This document shows positions 42,879 through 52,333 of a stretch of DNA of 64,000 bases, piece after piece. Under the pieces are notes generated by a model, which was not told the origin of the DNA, did not search any database, and was given only the letters and a program-made list of their open reading frames with translations. The stretch is from Betaproteobacteria bacterium UKL13-2 (lineage in GTDB: Bacteria > Pseudomonadota > Gammaproteobacteria > Burkholderiales > Usitatibacteraceae), in contig CP012157.1 in assembly GCA_001602455.1 (NCBI GenBank), positions 1,731,733 through 1,795,732 on the forward strand, given 5' to 3'. A program made the translations under genes and the position numbers. Positions within the stretch are counted from its first letter, which is position 1; each line of letters opens with the position of its first letter.

Positions 42879-42897
42879 GGCGGTGTCGGCTAAATTG

Positions 42898-42924
42898 CGA
42901 TGAGTCGCTCCGCTCATCGGTTTT
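42898..42924 (+). terminator. Terminator of the signalling locus
   Basis: CGATGAG / CTCATCG stem with an eight-base loop and a short T run, 20 bases past the HD-GYP stop codon. Confidence 0.75.
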
Positions 42925-42977
42925 CAGATGCACCCCCATGAAATTTTCATGGCTAAGGTCGAAGCTACCAATCATCG

Positions 42978-44930
42978 TTACCAAGGCTTGTCCAATCGTT
43001 TGCATTCAAAGCTTGCGGTGCCTTGCTCCCACTCTGCGATGGATCCCATATCCACATTAAATGGGCCGAACTCATGCTTGGACAACGATAGACGATCTCC
43101 GCGTGCGGTAACGATGATATCGCTCTGTAGGTAGACGCGATGCCAACTCCGAAAGCGTTTCGTCAAGTGCCACCCACGCGGACTGAACAAGATTGGGCAA
43201 TGGGATTCAATCGTGTCGAACACTTTGGTGAGGCGGGCGCGTGTTTCTCGGGTCTCAGCATCCTCGCCGGGGCCTTGAGTGATGGCGCATGAGACCAACC
43301 TGATTGCCTTCGGCTTAGCTTTTGAAGTCGTAGTCGGTCCATCTTGGATGGCCTCACCAAAATCAATGTCCATCAACACGCAGTCACTCGGAATAGTGAC
43401 CAAATTCCAAGGCGCGAGAGATTGATCCCATGCTTTAATCCGGCTGGGTCCAATCTCACTGGACTTGGGGTCGCTTTTCACTAATAGCCTGAGTTTCTCG
43501 GGTGAGGCTTCCAGATATTCTCGAATGCGCCTACTTCCGGGGCCATCTGGCCGAAACGCGTAAGTCGCACCGGTCAAGCTAAGGAAAGTCGAACCTGGCG
43601 GAAGGAAGGGCGCAACAAATGAATTGCTCTCGTGAAAACCGAGAGATACATAAGCAAAGGGTTGTTCTGATAGTTTTTTTGGGATCGTCGGCGCAAACCA
43701 CTGGCTTGTCCAAGCGGCAGCGTAGTACCAACGAGGATTGCCCGCATTCCAGACATGAAAAGCCTGTGCCAGCGCAACCGCGGCGAGGATAAAGACGATA
43801 GGTCTGATTCGACGTACCGATTCGGTTACCACAAGGACGAGTAGTGGTCCGACGAGCAGGAGTATCGGAAATGCATAACGTCCGTTGCCGGTGGTCCATA
43901 ACCAAGCGCAAATGGATAGACCGAAAAAGCCCCATAAGAACTGGATTGGAGCGCGCTCCGACCCACGGGTGGTTTGGTACGCAAAGCCCCGACGAAAAAA
44001 TGTAATGCCTAGCAACACGAGGCCAAATATTGTCAGTACTGCCGGTCGCAGATCGGGCGCATTGTTCTCCACGTAGATCCAGCTATGGAATTGCGCCATT
44101 CTGAATGGGAGGGTGATAACGTCTCTAAAGCCCAATGGCTTGAATCTGTCGTGATCTAACTTCGCTGTGGAAAAATCAGGTGACTGGAAAATTTCGTTGA
44201 AAAAGGGAAAAAACGGGTTCCCGAACTCGCGATACAGTTGGTATGCCCACCAACCATTGGCAATGAGGTAGCCAGTCAGTAATGCAGTGCCGAACACGAT
44301 CACGCGGCTAAGGGGTACTCTGCGGGTGAAGACAAAAAACACCAGACAGACACCCGCGGCCGCGGCGAAAATGATGTTGGTCAGCTTAAACGCGGTTGCC
44401 AAACCCAACAACAATCCCGCAGCCAAAACTTGAAACAGCGCTTTTTGTTCCCGTGCGGAACCGTCCAAAGAGACGGCTAAAAGTAGAACTGCGCCCAAAA
44501 CAAGAACCGTCAAAGTAGGCTCTAGGAAAGTGCCTCCCACCGTTCCGAAGAACACCGGTGTGCCAACCCCAAGTAGAGCGGAAAACGCCGCAAGGACCTT
44601 TTTTTGTGGGTGCGTCGAAAACATGACGCGCTCAGATATTTCCCACAACAAAACGAGATTCAGTCCGTGGATTGCGGCAAGTACAGAGCCAATGACGAGG
44701 CTATGCCAGTCAGCCTTGACCATCCAATAAAATGGCAAGTAACCGATGGGATTGAAGTAGCTGTTTGGCCCTGCGCCCATGAAGTCGGTATGCAAGGTAT
44801 CGAAGGTCCACGCATGGGGCAAATAGAGATGATAATTAATGAGGTCCCAATTGATATCCTTGCCGGCTAGAAAAGATAGTAGGCATGCCAGCAGGATCAG
44901 GAAGATGTTGCGAACGAAGGGCTTCAGCAT
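42978..44930 (-). CDS. Polytopic membrane protein, GT-C glycosyltransferase-like
   Basis: A 650-residue protein with about ten transmembrane helices over residues 1-400 and a C-terminal soluble domain (about 400-650). The first loop after helix 1 has KDINWDLINYHLYLPHAW, an acidic-plus-Tyr/His pattern as in GT-C enzymes that use lipid-linked sugars, and LATAFKLTNIIF resembles the Lys-containing motif of the same class. No specific family is recognised. It is divergent from a GT2 gene and part of a surface-glycan-type gene group next to pilins. Confidence 0.7.
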   Translation of the reverse strand: MLKPFVRNIFLILLACLLSFLAGKDINWDLINYHLYLPHAWTFDTLHTDFMGAGPNSYFNPIGYLPFYWMVKADWHSLVIGSVLAAIHGLNLVLLWEISERVMFSTHPQKKVLAAFSALLGVGTPVFFGTVGGTFLEPTLTVLVLGAVLLLAVSLDGSAREQKALFQVLAAGLLLGLATAFKLTNIIFAAAAGVCLVFFVFTRRVPLSRVIVFGTALLTGYLIANGWWAYQLYREFGNPFFPFFNEIFQSPDFSTAKLDHDRFKPLGFRDVITLPFRMAQFHSWIYVENNAPDLRPAVLTIFGLVLLGITFFRRGFAYQTTRGSERAPIQFLWGFFGLSICAWLWTTGNGRYAFPILLLVGPLLVLVVTESVRRIRPIVFILAAVALAQAFHVWNAGNPRWYYAAAWTSQWFAPTIPKKLSEQPFAYVSLGFHESNSFVAPFLPPGSTFLSLTGATYAFRPDGPGSRRIREYLEASPEKLRLLVKSDPKSSEIGPSRIKAWDQSLAPWNLVTIPSDCVLMDIDFGEAIQDGPTTTSKAKPKAIRLVSCAITQGPGEDAETRETRARLTKVFDTIESHCPILFSPRGWHLTKRFRSWHRVYLQSDIIVTARGDRLSLSKHEFGPFNVDMGSIAEWEQGTASFECKRLDKPW

Positions 44931-45072
44931 TGAGTTGTTTTCAAGAAGTTAATCACCCGTCGGCGTCGCCGCACCAGTCGAGTGTTTGTGTCTGCTGCGT
45001 TGTGAGAGTTTAAGAGGTTGCCGCGAGTCGTCCGTGCGGCATTGATTGATTAGCATTCAAACCTTGCAAAAA

Positions 45073-45870
45073 ATGAATGAGCGAGAACACGCATTTGTCA
45101 TTCCGGTATACCGGCAGTCGCCGTGGCTGCAGGAGTGTATTGAATCATTGCTGGGTCAGTCGACAAAAAGCGGGCAGATTGTGGTGACAACCTCCACGCC
45201 GTCTCCCGAGTTGGAATCGGTCGTTCGGCAGTACGACTTACCGCTGCTGATTAATCCACAATCGAAAGGCATTGCGTCTGATTGGAATTTTGCACTCCAC
45301 TCGACGCCGGCTAAGCTCGTCACAATCGCGCATCAGGATGATTCATATTTTCCAGATTACCTGACACAAATGCTACAACAGATTGATCGTACCCCAGAGT
45401 TTCTCATTGCTTACTGTGACAATGTCGAACACAAAAGTGGCGAGATGCGTCGCTCTAATCTGAACCTGCGAGTCAAACGGTGGTTGACCCAGCGCGCCTT
45501 TAAGGGCCGGTCTTGTCTGTCTAGTTCCGAAGAAAAACTCCGCCTGTTAAGGTGGGGTAACCCGGTTTGCTGTCCTAGTGTGATTTACCATCGCACAAGG
45601 TTGCTCAATTTTTCGTTTTCAAATAGTTTTGATAGCAATTTGGACTGGGAGGCGTGGGAGAGGTTGGCTCGAATGGAGGGGGAGTTTCTTTATGTCGATC
45701 GCCCGCTTGTTTCCAAACGTGTTCACGCGGGTAGTGAAACCTCGGCATTGATTGCCAACACAAGACGCGCCACCGAAGACCGGCAAATGTTTGACAAATT
45801 TTGGCCGAGGTTGGTGTCGCGTGCGATTAGCCAAGTGTACAAATTGGGCTATCTATCCAATAAAGCATAG
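45073..45870 (+). CDS. Family 2 glycosyltransferase
   Basis: A 265-residue GT-A fold enzyme: AFVIPVYRQSPWLQECIESL at the N-terminus, SKGIASDWNFAL, the DxD-like IAHQDDSYFPDYL, and CCPSVIYHRTRL and LDWEAWERLA in the acceptor half. It transfers a sugar from a nucleotide donor; acceptor unknown. The ATG at 45073 is preferred to a TTG at 45046. The only plus-strand gene of the glycan group; it converges with the methyltransferase gene. Confidence 0.8.
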   Translation: MNEREHAFVIPVYRQSPWLQECIESLLGQSTKSGQIVVTTSTPSPELESVVRQYDLPLLINPQSKGIASDWNFALHSTPAKLVTIAHQDDSYFPDYLTQMLQQIDRTPEFLIAYCDNVEHKSGEMRRSNLNLRVKRWLTQRAFKGRSCLSSSEEKLRLLRWGNPVCCPSVIYHRTRLLNFSFSNSFDSNLDWEAWERLARMEGEFLYVDRPLVSKRVHAGSETSALIANTRRATEDRQMFDKFWPRLVSRAISQVYKLGYLSNKA

Positions 45871-45908
45871 TCGCAGGCCGTGATTGGTCGGCCTTGCCTA
45901 AAATGGCG

Positions 45909-46745
45909 CTATTTGAATTTAGTCACGACAAGATAACCGAAGCCCACCATCGGGCAAAGCCACTCAATACAGTTGATGCCTTTTTCACCGGCTGAAACTA
46001 GCAGCTCGCCGATACCGCGCTGACGTGATTTCATCTCAGTAAACGCCGAGAAATAGGGACGGATGTCGCGCTCGTCGAAGCCCGCACGGTGGCAGATGGT
46101 CGATAGGGTCTTGAACGAGAAAATCGCCAGATGGTCATGGTGAGTCGACTCGCGCCCTGTTAAGGCGATCAGGCAATTGTGGACAGCCGTCGCATTCGGC
46201 GTCGACAGCACGAAGGTCGCCCCCCTCAGGTCTTCAGTCCTTCGTAGTTGGGAAAGAAACGCCAGCGGATCATCGAGGTGTTCGATTAACTCACCGGCAA
46301 CGACGACCTCGGGTCGAAACTCCTTTAGTGCAGGAATCAACTGGAAACATGCGGCCAAATCCATAATGTTGCCCTGATGAATTTGGGCGTTTTCAGCAGT
46401 CACAATTCCCCCCGGCGGCACCATTTTGGAACTGTCAATTCCGATGACTTGCTTTGCCGATGTAGCAATTTCCTCGTGTAGCCAGCGACCGCTTCCGCGT
46501 TTAGCAGCAAACGCTGTTTCGTCCATTGCCCCAAGATCAAGAACACGTTTGCCCCGACAGAGCTCCCGGATGAATCGAATTCGCTCCACGGGTCGCGCGA
46601 GTCTGAGCTTCTCTAGGGGCGTGTATTGGATTTGGTTGTGCGGCGTGGAAGTGATGGCACGTCTCCGTTGCAAAAGGCTTAAGGCTGCGACGGCGGATTC
46701 ATTCGCCGCGTCCAAGTGGTGAAGCGTGCTGTTCGGCCCCTGCAT
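45909..46745 (-). CDS. Class I SAM-dependent methyltransferase
   Basis: A ~278-residue protein with the SAM motif RVLDLGAMDETAF, an acidic motif in VIGIDSSKM, QGNIMDLA, and VVVAGELIEHLDDPLAFLSQL typical of UbiG/Methyltransf_11-like enzymes. Its substrate is unknown; location suggests a glycan or lipid intermediate. The start overlaps the 3' end of the upstream glycosyltransferase by 47 bp (95 bp if TTG 46793 is used), so translation is probably coupled. Confidence 0.75.
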   Translation of the reverse strand: MQGPNSTLHHLDAANESAVAALSLLQRRRAITSTPHNQIQYTPLEKLRLARPVERIRFIRELCRGKRVLDLGAMDETAFAAKRGSGRWLHEEIATSAKQVIGIDSSKMVPPGGIVTAENAQIHQGNIMDLAACFQLIPALKEFRPEVVVAGELIEHLDDPLAFLSQLRRTEDLRGATFVLSTPNATAVHNCLIALTGRESTHHDHLAIFSFKTLSTICHRAGFDERDIRPYFSAFTEMKSRQRGIGELLVSAGEKGINCIEWLCPMVGFGYLVVTKFK

Positions 46746-47886
46746 CGACGAAGCTGAGGACAAAGGATGCAAACACAATTTCGGCTCCCGCAATCATCAT
46801 GGTGATGGATGGGATCGCCACACGCATCATTTGTTTTGGATCCAAAACAGAAAGCTGTGCGGATAGCCATATTTGAACCGAGTAGATCGCAAGTGACAGC
46901 CCAATCAGCGCAATGCTGAGGCCAACAATGATGCCACGCTCGAGTGTAAAGACATCGAGGAAGACGCGGAAATTAGGTGTTAGTGGCAGCGTAGCTTTGA
47001 TGCAGCCAATCCCGCGCGCAATTATTGAAAAAATGACCAATTGCAGCCCCATGATTAGCCCGCCCGCGGCATAAAGCATGGTGTGGATGTCGAATCCAAT
47101 ATTGTTGATGACGATGGGCCCGGCGGCCACGATGGACATTGCAGCGATTCCCACAAAAGTCAGGGCCAAGCCCGGATACAACAGCAACCATCGAGGGCTC
47201 ATCATCAGCAAAAAGCGCAGATGTCGCCAGCCGTCGCGCCAGCTTCGTAAGTGCGGCGGGCGGCTACGTCCATCGGGATGCAATATGGTGGGAACGGCGG
47301 AAATTTTGAGTTTTGCGAGGGTCGCCTTGACGATCATCTCGCTCGCGAACTCCATCCCGGGCGATCTCAGATTCAGGCCAAGCATCGCTTCGCGCGAGAA
47401 ACCACGCAGACCACAGTGAAAATCTCGAATCGGCGAACGAAACAGCAGGCGACCGATAAAGCTGAGCACCGGATTACCAAGGTAGCGGTGTAATGGTGGC
47501 ATGGCACCGCGCATGATGCCACCCGCGAAACGATCACCCATGACTAGCGCATCACCTGCGCGCAGCGCGACGATGAATGCATCCAGTCGCGAGAAGTCAT
47601 AACTATCGTCGGCATCCCCCATGATGATGTAGCGTCCCTTTGCGGCCGAGATTCCGCCGATCAAGGCTGCGCCGTAACCGCGCTGCGGAATCGCGACGAC
47701 CCTAGCGCCAGCACCCGTGGCCAATGCTTGTGACCCATCGTTCGAGCCATTGTCGGCAATCAAGACTTCACCTCGAATGTCAGCGCGCGCCAAGAAGCTA
47801 AGCGCTTTTTTGACGCATGCCTCGACGGTTTCGGCCTCGTTTAGGCAGGGCATCAGGATAGTGAGTTCTATATTGTCAGTGCGCAT
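46699..47886 (-). CDS. Family 2 glycosyltransferase with C-terminal membrane helices (DPM-synthase-like)
   Basis: The 395-residue protein has LTILMPCLNEAETVEACVKK, ADNGSNDGSQALA, YIIMGDADDSYDF (DxD) and RDFHCGLRGFSREA, the signature of polyprenyl-phosphate sugar transferases. Four hydrophobic helices follow from about residue 235. It probably makes a lipid-linked sugar that a GT-C enzyme, such as the one encoded at 42978-44930, could use; this pairing is inferred. Confidence 0.83.
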   Translation of the reverse strand: MRTDNIELTILMPCLNEAETVEACVKKALSFLARADIRGEVLIADNGSNDGSQALATGAGARVVAIPQRGYGAALIGGISAAKGRYIIMGDADDSYDFSRLDAFIVALRAGDALVMGDRFAGGIMRGAMPPLHRYLGNPVLSFIGRLLFRSPIRDFHCGLRGFSREAMLGLNLRSPGMEFASEMIVKATLAKLKISAVPTILHPDGRSRPPHLRSWRDGWRHLRFLLMMSPRWLLLYPGLALTFVGIAAMSIVAAGPIVINNIGFDIHTMLYAAGGLIMGLQLVIFSIIARGIGCIKATLPLTPNFRVFLDVFTLERGIIVGLSIALIGLSLAIYSVQIWLSAQLSVLDPKQMMRVAIPSITMMIAGAEIVFASFVLSFVDAGAEQHASPLGRGE

Positions 47887-48213
47887 TTGGGGCGGTTCGA
47901 TGCTGGTTTTGACGATGCGGCTTGCGCTGGCGGCGGCGAGTGCGATTAACGTGGTTCATGTGATTGCTGTCTCACGATGCCCAAAAATGTCATTTTCAAA
48001 CAAATTCCGCTGAATTCTGGTGCCATTTAGCAGTAAGACAGCGTCTAGGTTAAAAGTTAGCCTGACGAATGAATACAAATTGCACTCTTGCCGATAGCAT
48101 TGGCTCGGCGCACAAAATGCGCGAAACGCGCAAAACGCACAATGAGGCGATGCATTACAACACAACCGAAAGAGTCCCATCGATGTCAGCGTTTTTTGTC
48201 TCAGCATGATTTC
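47887..48213. other. Intergenic region upstream of first pilin
   Basis: About 330 bases between the glycosyltransferase start and the sigma-54 element. Its right half has GCGCGAAACGCGCAAAACGC, a short interrupted palindromic repeat that could hold activator or IHF sites. No gene is apparent. Confidence 0.4.
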
Positions 48214-48228
48214 TGGCACGGCGATTGC
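48214..48228 (+). promoter_or_regulatory. Sigma-54 promoter of first pilin
   Basis: TGGCACGGCGATTGC matches TGGCAC-N5-TTGC exactly, 70 bases before the start codon. Type IV pilin genes are typically transcribed by RpoN with PilR. Confidence 0.85.
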
Positions 48229-48297
48229 GTTAAACGAAGTGGGTAGTACATCCCAAGGTGTTTTTTGCAGTTCCCCAATCAGTAAACGGAGGTTTTT

Positions 48298-48771
48298 ATG
48301 AAAAAGCAGATTCAGCAGGGTTTTACCTTGATCGAACTGATGATTGTCGTTGCGATTATCGGTATCTTGGCGGCAGTCGCCATTCCGGCATACCAAGACT
48401 ACACGGCTAAGGCGCAAGCGGCTGAAATGTACAGCCTGATGGCCGGTTTGAAGACGCCACTGTTGGAAAACGCCAGCGCTGTCGATATGCCAACGGCGTG
48501 TCGCATGAGCGAGTACCCAACGGCGGTGTCCACGGGGCGATCAGTAGGGACGATCACGATGACCTACAACACCACTGATGGCACCTGCGACATCATCGGC
48601 CAGTACAAAGCGTCTGGCGTGAACACGAAGCTAATCGACGTGGGGGCTGGCGTGGGCAAGCAAGTCGTCTATCGTTACAACGCTACCAACGGTACATGGT
48701 TGTGCGGTACCGATCTTGACGTATCGGTTCAGAGCAAGAGCTGCGCGGGTACTCTTACCGCACCGACCTAA
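48298..48771 (+). CDS. pilA: Type IV pilin (first copy)
   Basis: The 157-residue prepilin has a short leader MKKQIQQG cleaved before [20 protein letters not shown], with Glu5 in place, the hydrophobic assembly helix, and [14 protein letters not shown]-terminal disulfide loop is likely between Cys residues in WLCGT and KSCAG; another Cys pair (ACRM, TCDI) lies centrally. GGAGG is seven bases upstream of the ATG. A conserved terminator follows. The second pilin shares the N-terminus and ending but differs in the middle, as expected for divergent paralogues. Confidence 0.95.
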   Translation: MKKQIQQGFTLIELMIVVAIIGILAAVAIPAYQDYTAKAQAAEMYSLMAGLKTPLLENASAVDMPTACRMSEYPTAVSTGRSVGTITMTYNTTDGTCDIIGQYKASGVNTKLIDVGAGVGKQVVYRYNATNGTWLCGTDLDVSVQSKSCAGTLTAPT

Positions 48772-48772
48772 T

Positions 48773-48832
48773 TCGGTCTGATGCTCGGTCTGATGCTCGG
48801 TCTGGTTCTCGGGTTGGTTCTCGGTCTGGTTC
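48773..48832. repeat. 12-bp tandem repeat in pilA 3' UTR
   Basis: Five units TCGGTCTGATGC (two), TCGGTCTGGTTC (two) and TCGGGTTGGTTC start one base after the stop codon and run to just before the terminator. The second pilin has only two such units in the same place. Confidence 0.9.
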
Positions 48833-48852
48833 TGTGAGCATCGTGTTTCATG

Positions 48853-48884
48853 AAAAAAAGGGGGCGCATTGCCCCCTTTTTTTT
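48853..48884 (+). terminator. Terminator of first pilin
   Basis: AAAAAAAGGGGG / CCCCCTTTTTTT stem around a short loop, ending in T's; a near-identical hairpin follows the second pilin. Confidence 0.92.
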
Positions 48885-48913
48885 CGCGGATACAACGCCT
48901 TAAATGATGAGCG

Positions 48914-50544
48914 GATGAGATTCCTCGTCGCCCGAAGGGCTTTCGTCGGAATGACAAACTTTGTTGGCAGAAGCAATCCCTTAACTTATAAGCGGATGAG
49001 ATTCCTCGTCGCCCGATGGGCGTGCCTCGGAATGACAAAGGGTGGCGGGGGTGCGAGGACACGCGGATGATTCGGCCACTCAACACGAACAAGTCATCCC
49101 CCCGCTCCCGCGGCGGCGGGAGCCCAATTTGTTGGCCGAATTGTTGGCAGAATTGTTGGCAGAATCGTTGGCAGAATTGTTGGCCGAATTGTTGGCAGAA
49201 GCAATCCCTTAACTTATAAGCGGATGAGATTCCTCGTCGCCCGATGGGCGTGCCTCGGAATGACAAAGGGTGGCGGGGGTGCGAGGACACGCGGATGATT
49301 CGGCCACTCAACACGAACAAGTCATCCCCCCGCTCCCGCGGCGGCGGGAGCCCAATTTGTTGGCCGAATTGTTGGCAGAAGCAATCCCTTCACTTACAAG
49401 CGGATGAGATTCCTCGTCGCCCGAAGGGCTTGCGTCGGAATGACAAACGGTGGCGGGGGTGCGAGGACACGCGGATGATTCAGCCACTCAACACGAACAA
49501 ATCATCCCCCCGCTCCCGCGGCGGCGGGAGCCCAATTTGTTGGCAGAATTGTTGGCCGAATTGTTGGCAGAAGCAATCCCTTCACTTACAAGCGGATGAG
49601 ATTCCTCGTCGCCCGAAGGGCTCTGTCGGAATGACAAGCAGAGGCGGGGGTGCGAGGACACGCGGATGATTCAGCCACTCAACACGAACAAGTCATCCCC
49701 CCGCTCCCGCGGCGGCGGGAGCCCAATTTGTTGGCAGAATTGTTGGCAGAATTGTTGGCAGAAGCAATCCCTTCACTTACAAGCGGATGAGATTCCTCCT
49801 CGCCCGAAGGGCTTTCGTCGGAATGACAAGCAGAGGCGGGGGTGCGAGGACACGCGGATGATTCAGCCACTCAACACGAACAAATCATCCCCCCGATCCC
49901 GCGGCGGCGGGAGCCCAATTTGTTGGCAGAATTGTTGGCAGAATTGTTGGCAGAATTGTTGGCAGAATTGTTGGCAGAATTGTTGGCAGAATTGTTGGCA
50001 GAATTGTTGGCAGAAGCAATCCCTTCACTTACAAGCGGATGAGATTCCTCGTCGCCCGAAGGGCTTGCGTCGGAATGACAAAGGGTGGCGGGGGTGCGAG
50101 GACACGCGGATGATTCAGCCACTCAACACGAACAAGTCATCCCCCCGCTCCCGCGGCGGCGGGAGCCTAATTTGTTGGCAGAATTGTTGGCAGAATTGTT
50201 GGCCGAATTGTTGGCAGAAGCAATCCCTTCACTTACAAGCGGATGAGATTCCTCGTCGCCCGAAGGGCTCTGTCGGAATGACAAAGGGTGGCGGGGGGGG
50301 GCGCCGGCGGGAGCCCAATTTGTTGGCAGAATTGTTGGCCGAATTGTTGGCAGAAGCAATCCCTTCACTTACAAGCGGATGAGATTCCTCGTCGCCCGAA
50401 GGGCTCTGTCGGAATGACAAACGGGGGCGGGGGTTGCGCCGGTCGGTAGCCTAATTTTGTTGGCAGAATTGTTGGCAGAAGCAATCCCTTAACTTATAAG
50501 CGGATGAGATTCCTCGTCGCCCGAAGGGCTTTCGTCGGAATGAC
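48914..50544. repeat. Composite REP-like/VNTR array between pilin genes
   Basis: Ten REP-like halves (GATGAGATTCCTCGTCGCCC...CGGAATGACA) begin near 48914, 48995, 49223, 49403, 49595, 49786, 50038, 50242, 50379 and 50503. Between them lie AGAGGCGGGGGTGCGAGGAC-type text, the palindrome CTCCCGCGGCGGCGGGAG, and a 12-bp unit TTGTTGGCAGAA (variant ...GGCCGAA) in different copy number in different units, up to eight in a row at 49920-50015. Because 12 is divisible by three, long meaningless frames cross it; none looks like a gene. Confidence 0.93.
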
Positions 50545-50978
50545 AAGCAGAGGCGGGGGTTTGCAAAAAACTTGTCGCGACTGGCGCGAACTACTTCCTT
50601 CTTTTTCAAAGGGGCAAGTCTCCCACGACAATCGCGCCAGAAGCGGGGGTAGCCGAAATGGTTTTTTCGTATTTGGCGACCACCTCAATAATCAGAAACT
50701 CCGCGCCCATCGTCCTAGCCCGCTGTCCCAAAGTGTCAAAAATTGTCACAATCATACAATTAGCGGCAATTTAAACCCATTCGATCAAGGGTGGGCGGTG
50801 AAAACATTGGCGGGATTCTGTGACATTTCGCACAAAAAACCTGCCATGATCGTGGCGATGAAAGAGCAGGTCTTGTGCAACACTGCGTGAGCAACTGTGA
50901 TATTTGTGATTAAGTTTATGATTTGTATGGAGAATTTACATCCGCCGCGTCTTGGCTCCCAATGCCGGGCGTTCCTGT
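50545..50978. other. Gene-free stretch before second pilin
   Basis: About 430 bases from the end of the array to the second sigma-54 element. An imperfect foldback is visible around 50570-50650 (GACTGGCGCG and CGCGCCAG). Otherwise I see no gene or named site. Confidence 0.4.
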
Positions 50979-50993
50979 TGGCATGAGCTTTGC
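50979..50993 (+). promoter_or_regulatory. Sigma-54 promoter of second pilin
   Basis: TGGCATGAGCTTTGC fits the TGGCAY-N5-TTGC pattern, 72 bases before the start codon, the same distance as for the first pilin. Confidence 0.8.
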
Positions 50994-51064
50994 TTAACCA
51001 TTGTGCGCGGCTGTATATGCGCAGCAAGTTCACTCACTCACCTATAAGTTAACGGAGATTTTTT

Positions 51065-51535
51065 ATGAAAAAGATTCAGCAGGGTTTTACCCTGATCGAA
51101 CTGATGATCGTTGTCGCGATTATCGGTATCTTGGCTGCCGTCGCCATTCCTGCATACCAAGACTACACGGCCAAGGCGCAAGGATCCGAGATATACAGTC
51201 TGCTGTCGGGTTTGAAGACGCCGTACGTTGAATTGGCAGGGGCTACCGGTGCCCAAAACGCGTGCGATATGACGAAGTTTCCGGCATCGGTGACCGTTGG
51301 TAAGTCGGTCGCGGGTATTACGATGAGTTGGGTAAACGTTCCTAATACCACTACGGCTACGTTTGGCTGCAAAATAACTGGCACGTTTAAAGCGACTGGC
51401 GTTAACTCGAAGCTAATTAGCAAGGTTGTAGATTACTGGTACAACCCTGGCACCGGTGTTTGGTTGTGCGGTACCAATCTTGACACAGAGATTAAGCAGG
51501 CTAGCTGCATGGGTAGTCTTACCGCACCGGCCTAA
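51065..51535 (+). CDS. pilA: Type IV pilin (second copy)
   Basis: The 156-residue prepilin has leader MKKIQQG before [20 protein letters not shown], and the first ~40 residues equal those of the first pilin apart from one leader residue. The middle differs ([20 protein letters not shown]) and the end [20 protein letters not shown] keeps the Cys pair. It has its own sigma-54 promoter, a GGAG site nine bases upstream and its own terminator, so it can be expressed independently. Confidence 0.95.
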   Translation: MKKIQQGFTLIELMIVVAIIGILAAVAIPAYQDYTAKAQGSEIYSLLSGLKTPYVELAGATGAQNACDMTKFPASVTVGKSVAGITMSWVNVPNTTTATFGCKITGTFKATGVNSKLISKVVDYWYNPGTGVWLCGTNLDTEIKQASCMGSLTAPA

Positions 51536-51580
51536 TTCGGTCTGGTGCTCGGTTTGGTTCTTTGAGCATCGTGTTTCATG

Positions 51581-51608
51581 AAAAAAGGGGGTGCATTGCC
51601 CCCTTTTT
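51581..51608 (+). terminator. Terminator of second pilin
   Basis: AAAAAAGGGGG / CCCCCTTTTTT hairpin, a close copy of the one after the first pilin, with the same preceding GAGCATCGTGTTTCATG. Confidence 0.9.
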
Positions 51609-51788
51609 TCTGACATTTTTGCTCCCTTTTCTGTCTCTTTTCTGTCCCCTTTCTGTCCCCGTTCTCTCGTTTTTTCTCCGCTATTTTTCTCAGTTTCCTC
51701 GCGGTTTGGCCTAGACTTTCCTTTCTCTCAGCGCCAAATCTTTCCTCACTTTCCGCCAAGCCCCCCAATCTTCCTACGCGAGGCCGTG

Positions 51789-52241
51789 ATGTATCGCCAA
51801 TCACTACAGCAGTTACACAGGCACTTACACAGGTACTTACAAAGCGGTTTCACGATCATCGAGCTGATGCTTGTGGTTGCCGTTATTGGCATTCTCGCCG
51901 CCTTCGCCATCCCGGCGTATCAGGATTACACCGCACGGACGCAGGTGACGGAGGGGCTGATGTTACTCGCGGGGCTGAAAACGCGGACGGTCGAGCAGAT
52001 GGCTGAGTCAAAGACGTGTGAAGTACCGTCGAGTGCGGTTAGCCAAGGGAAATACGTGGCGAGCGTTACGGCGACACTGGGCGGTACCAGCGCAGCGCCC
52101 ACTTGTACGCTGGTGGCGAAGTTTCAACCCACGGGCGTCCACGCCAAAATTGCGAACCAAACCATCACGATGGTCTATAGCAATTTGTCGTGGAGTTGTG
52201 CCAGCACTTTACCCGCGGATGTTGCGCCTAAATCTTGTTGA
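51789..52241 (+). CDS. Type IV pilin-like protein with long leader (third copy)
   Basis: The 150-residue protein carries FTIIELMLVVAVIGILAAFA with Glu5, then [20 protein letters not shown]. Its leader is 20 residues (MYRQSLQQLHRHLHRYLQSG) instead of seven or eight, and LHRHLHRYL is produced by a 12-bp tandem repeat (TTACACAGGCAC, TTACACAGGTAC) at 51813-51836. Cys residues in TCEV, TCTL, SCAS and at the end (KSC) could form disulfides. No clear sigma-54 site; TGGCCTAGACTTTCC at 51707-51721 is a poor match. It may be a minor pilin. Confidence 0.85.
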   Translation: MYRQSLQQLHRHLHRYLQSGFTIIELMLVVAVIGILAAFAIPAYQDYTARTQVTEGLMLLAGLKTRTVEQMAESKTCEVPSSAVSQGKYVASVTATLGGTSAAPTCTLVAKFQPTGVHAKIANQTITMVYSNLSWSCASTLPADVAPKSC

Positions 52242-52260
52242 GTGTGGCCAGTGTGGTGGC

Positions 52261-52300
52261 TGTAGTGGTGTGTAGTGGTGTGTAGTGGTGTGTAGTGGTG
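52261..52300. repeat. 10-bp tandem repeat, four perfect copies
   Basis: TGTAGTGGTG four times exactly, between the third pilin and the convergent MacB-like gene. Confidence 0.95.
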
Positions 52301-52333
52301 TGGTGGCCGTGGCCACTGCGGCGGTTGCGTCGG

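Noticed and set aside
49244-50382. Long repetitive frames (CWQNCWQN..., and SANNSANN... on the other strand) across the inter-pilin array
   Set aside because: Produced by the 12-bp unit, open in several frames at once, broken and re-formed between units; no start context.
51041-51056. Inverted match between the second pilin's leader (CTATAAGTTAA) and CTTAACTTATAAG in the preceding array
   Set aside because: Only about 11 bases of A/T-rich sequence; may be chance, unlike the longer gene-edge matches in the other arrays.
51707-51721. Sigma-54 promoter for the third pilin (TGGCCTAGACTTTCC)
   Set aside because: The -12 element lacks the GC and -24 is imperfect; too weak to list as a feature.
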